Positions 6,115 to 7,012 of a DNA stretch of 7,012 nucleotides are shown one piece after another. The notes under the pieces were generated by a model, which was not told where the DNA came from, searched no databases, and worked only from the letters and a program-made list of their open reading frames with translations. Source of the stretch: an uncultured Clostridia bacterium (GTDB taxonomy: Bacteria > Bacillota_A > Clostridia > Oscillospirales > Oscillospiraceae); assembly GCA_947307505.1 (NCBI GenBank), contig CAMZJG010000049.1, positions 1 to 7,012 on the forward strand, written 5' to 3'. Made by a program: the position numbers and the translations under genes. Each line of letters begins with the position of its first letter. Position 1 is the stretch's first letter.

Positions 6115-6755
6115 GCTTCCGCCTCCCCCAGGGCAAAGATCCGTTCCGCCAGCGCCAGGGTCTGGGCCGGGGTCCGGCTCTCCTCCCGGAGCAGCACCGG
6201 GAACCCGGAACGGAGGAAATGTTCGTAATTGGCCCGGGAGTTGATCCGGCCGAGACATTCCCGGAAGTTGGCCAGGGCCGCCTCCGGGTCCGGCTCCTCC
6301 AGGAGCAGACGGTACAGGAACTGCTTTTCCCGGTCCTCCCGCTCAAAAAAACGGCGGACGGAGATCTCCGGGTCCGCCAGCATGATGAGGACGTGCCTCT
6401 CGTCGGAGATCCTGTGCAGGGTCTCCGGGCAGATGTTGGTATCCGCGAAGACCGGTCTGCTCTGTTTCGCCAGCTCCTCCAGGATCCGCAGCTCCAGCGT
6501 TTCGCATTCCTTCGTCACCCCGGTGATCCAGGCCTCGTATTCCTCCGGAGTCCGGCGGACGAAGGCGCGCCAGTCCTCCAGGTCCCGGCTCCAGCACAGG
6601 TTGGGAAATTCCTTCCTGTCCAGCTCCGGAAGGAGGGCGTCGTGATAATTCTCCCCGCAGAGGATCCCGTCATATTTCTCCGCCAGGGCCTTCACCAGGG
6701 TGGACTTCCCCGCATAGCCCGTGCCGCTGACGAAATAGACGTTTTCAAATCTCAT
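6111..6755 (-). CDS. P-loop ATPase/kinase-like protein of unknown substrate
   Basis: A 214-residue cytoplasmic P-loop NTPase. The Walker A motif GTGYAGKST (11-19) follows the first strand NVYFVS. Further strands are PVFADTNICPE (101-111), whose Asp105 may act as the Walker B-like or phosphoryl-acceptor base, and HVLIMLADPE (121-130). The Arg-rich stretch RRFFEREDREKQF (134-146) resembles the lid region of small-molecule kinases of the adenylate/shikimate/nucleoside kinase fold. Length fits a single-domain kinase rather than a AAA+ machine. I do not recognise a specific substrate motif. The gene overlaps the acetyltransferase gene upstream by 11 bases and the permease gene downstream by 4 (ATGA), so all three are likely translated as a unit. 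It may phosphorylate the compound carried by the permease, but that is conjecture. Pfam-style automatic naming would probably be AAA family ATPase. Confidence 0.82.
   Translation of the reverse strand: MRFENVYFVSGTGYAGKSTLVKALAEKYDGILCGENYHDALLPELDRKEFPNLCWSRDLEDWRAFVRRTPEEYEAWITGVTKECETLELRILEELAKQSRPVFADTNICPETLHRISDERHVLIMLADPEISVRRFFEREDREKQFLYRLLLEEPDPEAALANFRECLGRINSRANYEHFLRSGFPVLLREESRTPAQTLALAERIFALGEAEA
6122..6129 (-). promoter_or_regulatory. Ribosome binding site that decides the permease start
   Basis: The minus strand reads GGGGGAGG, with its GGAGG core 7 bases from the ATG at 6114. It lies within the last codons of the ATPase gene and supports the ATGA-coupled start over the upstream ATG at 6258. 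Confidence 0.68.
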
Positions 6756-7012
6756 GTTCTTTCCGCTCCAGACCTTTGATGAAGATCAGCTCCAGAGGCT
6801 GTTCATGGCCGGGGATATCCACGGTAAAACCGCCGCTGTCCCGGTAGCCCAGCTTCCGGTAGAAATGCTGGGCCGTCTCGTCCGACTGGGTGGAGGTCAT
6901 CACCATGTCGTGGCCCAACGCAGCCATCTCCCGCTCCCACCGGGCCATAAGCAGACTCCCGTTCCCCTGTCCCCGCCGGTCCTCCGCGATGTACAGGAGA
7001 TTGCAGAAGGGC
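6745..7012 (-). CDS. GNAT-family N-acetyltransferase, 5' end outside window
   Basis: The C-terminal 88 residues of a GNAT acetyltransferase, which transfers an acetyl group from acetyl-CoA to an amine of unknown identity. The frame stays open to the right edge. The acetyl-CoA-binding motif A is visible as LYIAEDRRGQGNGSLL, with the R/Q-x-x-G-x-G core. The typical HFYRKLGYRDSGGF follows, where GNATs carry a conserved Tyr near the CoA. The Met at 6948 lies inside the fold, after motif A, and is not the start. Full members have about 140-170 residues, so some 50-80 are missing upstream. The TGA stop overlaps the start of the ATPase gene by 11 bases, making this the first visible gene of the operon. 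The substrate cannot be inferred. Confidence 0.9.
   Translation of the reverse strand, partial: PFCNLLYIAEDRRGQGNGSLLMARWEREMAALGHDMVMTSTQSDETAQHFYRKLGYRDSGGFTVDIPGHEQPLELIFIKGLERKEHEI

Noticed and set aside
6115..6258. N-terminal extension of the permease from an ATG at 6258
   Set aside because: The added 48 residues are Gly/Pro-rich and lie wholly within the ATPase gene in another frame. The ATG at 6114 has a strong ribosome binding site and a classic ATGA overlap.
4424..6346. One 640-residue minus-strand protein ending in the SRAP domain
   Set aside because: Only the last 190 residues are real. The upstream part is an out-of-frame reading of the permease and ATPase genes, and SRAP chemistry needs Cys2 directly after the initiator Met at 4996.
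6745..6948. A separate 67-residue small protein starting at 6948
   Set aside because: The same frame continues upstream to the window edge and encodes the GNAT acetyl-CoA-binding motif, so the Met is internal.

Overview
The window is 7 kb of GC-rich DNA, tightly packed. All seven recognisable genes lie on the minus strand. Strong AGGAGG-type ribosome binding sites, a glycyl radical enzyme with its SAM-dependent activase, and a compact SLC13-type permease suggest an anaerobic, high-GC Clostridia-like Firmicute, perhaps Oscillospiraceae-like and gut-associated. This placement is inferred from style and gene content only, because no marker gene is present.

Reading in the direction of transcription (high to low coordinates), the first block is a probable four-gene operon at 7012-4424. 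It encodes a GNAT acetyltransferase (5' end outside the window), a P-loop ATPase/kinase of unknown substrate, an SLC13/ArsB-superfamily permease, and an SRAP (YedK/HMCES-type) protein that protects abasic DNA. The genes overlap or are at most 11 bases apart, so translational coupling is likely.

An 88-base gap (4336-4423) holds two inverted repeats and a plausible promoter. It leads into a two-gene unit: a glycyl radical enzyme activase with a TTG start (4335-3376), then an 823-residue glycyl radical enzyme (3323-852). The pair forms a working system. The activase uses SAM and iron-sulfur clusters to put a radical on Gly799, which then activates Cys460 for radical chemistry on a substrate I cannot name. 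It is not a true pyruvate formate-lyase, because it has one catalytic Cys (GCVEP) rather than a Cys-Cys pair. The unit ends in a near-ideal intrinsic terminator at 809-839.

Below the terminator, a PfkB-family sugar kinase (fructokinase-like) begins at 731 and runs off the left edge without its C-terminal GAGD region. It probably has its own promoter. There is no gene-free stretch longer than about 120 bases, and I see no RNA gene, CRISPR array or mobile element. The most interesting item is the glycyl radical enzyme pair, whose active-site surroundings do not match any characterised subfamily I can recall.
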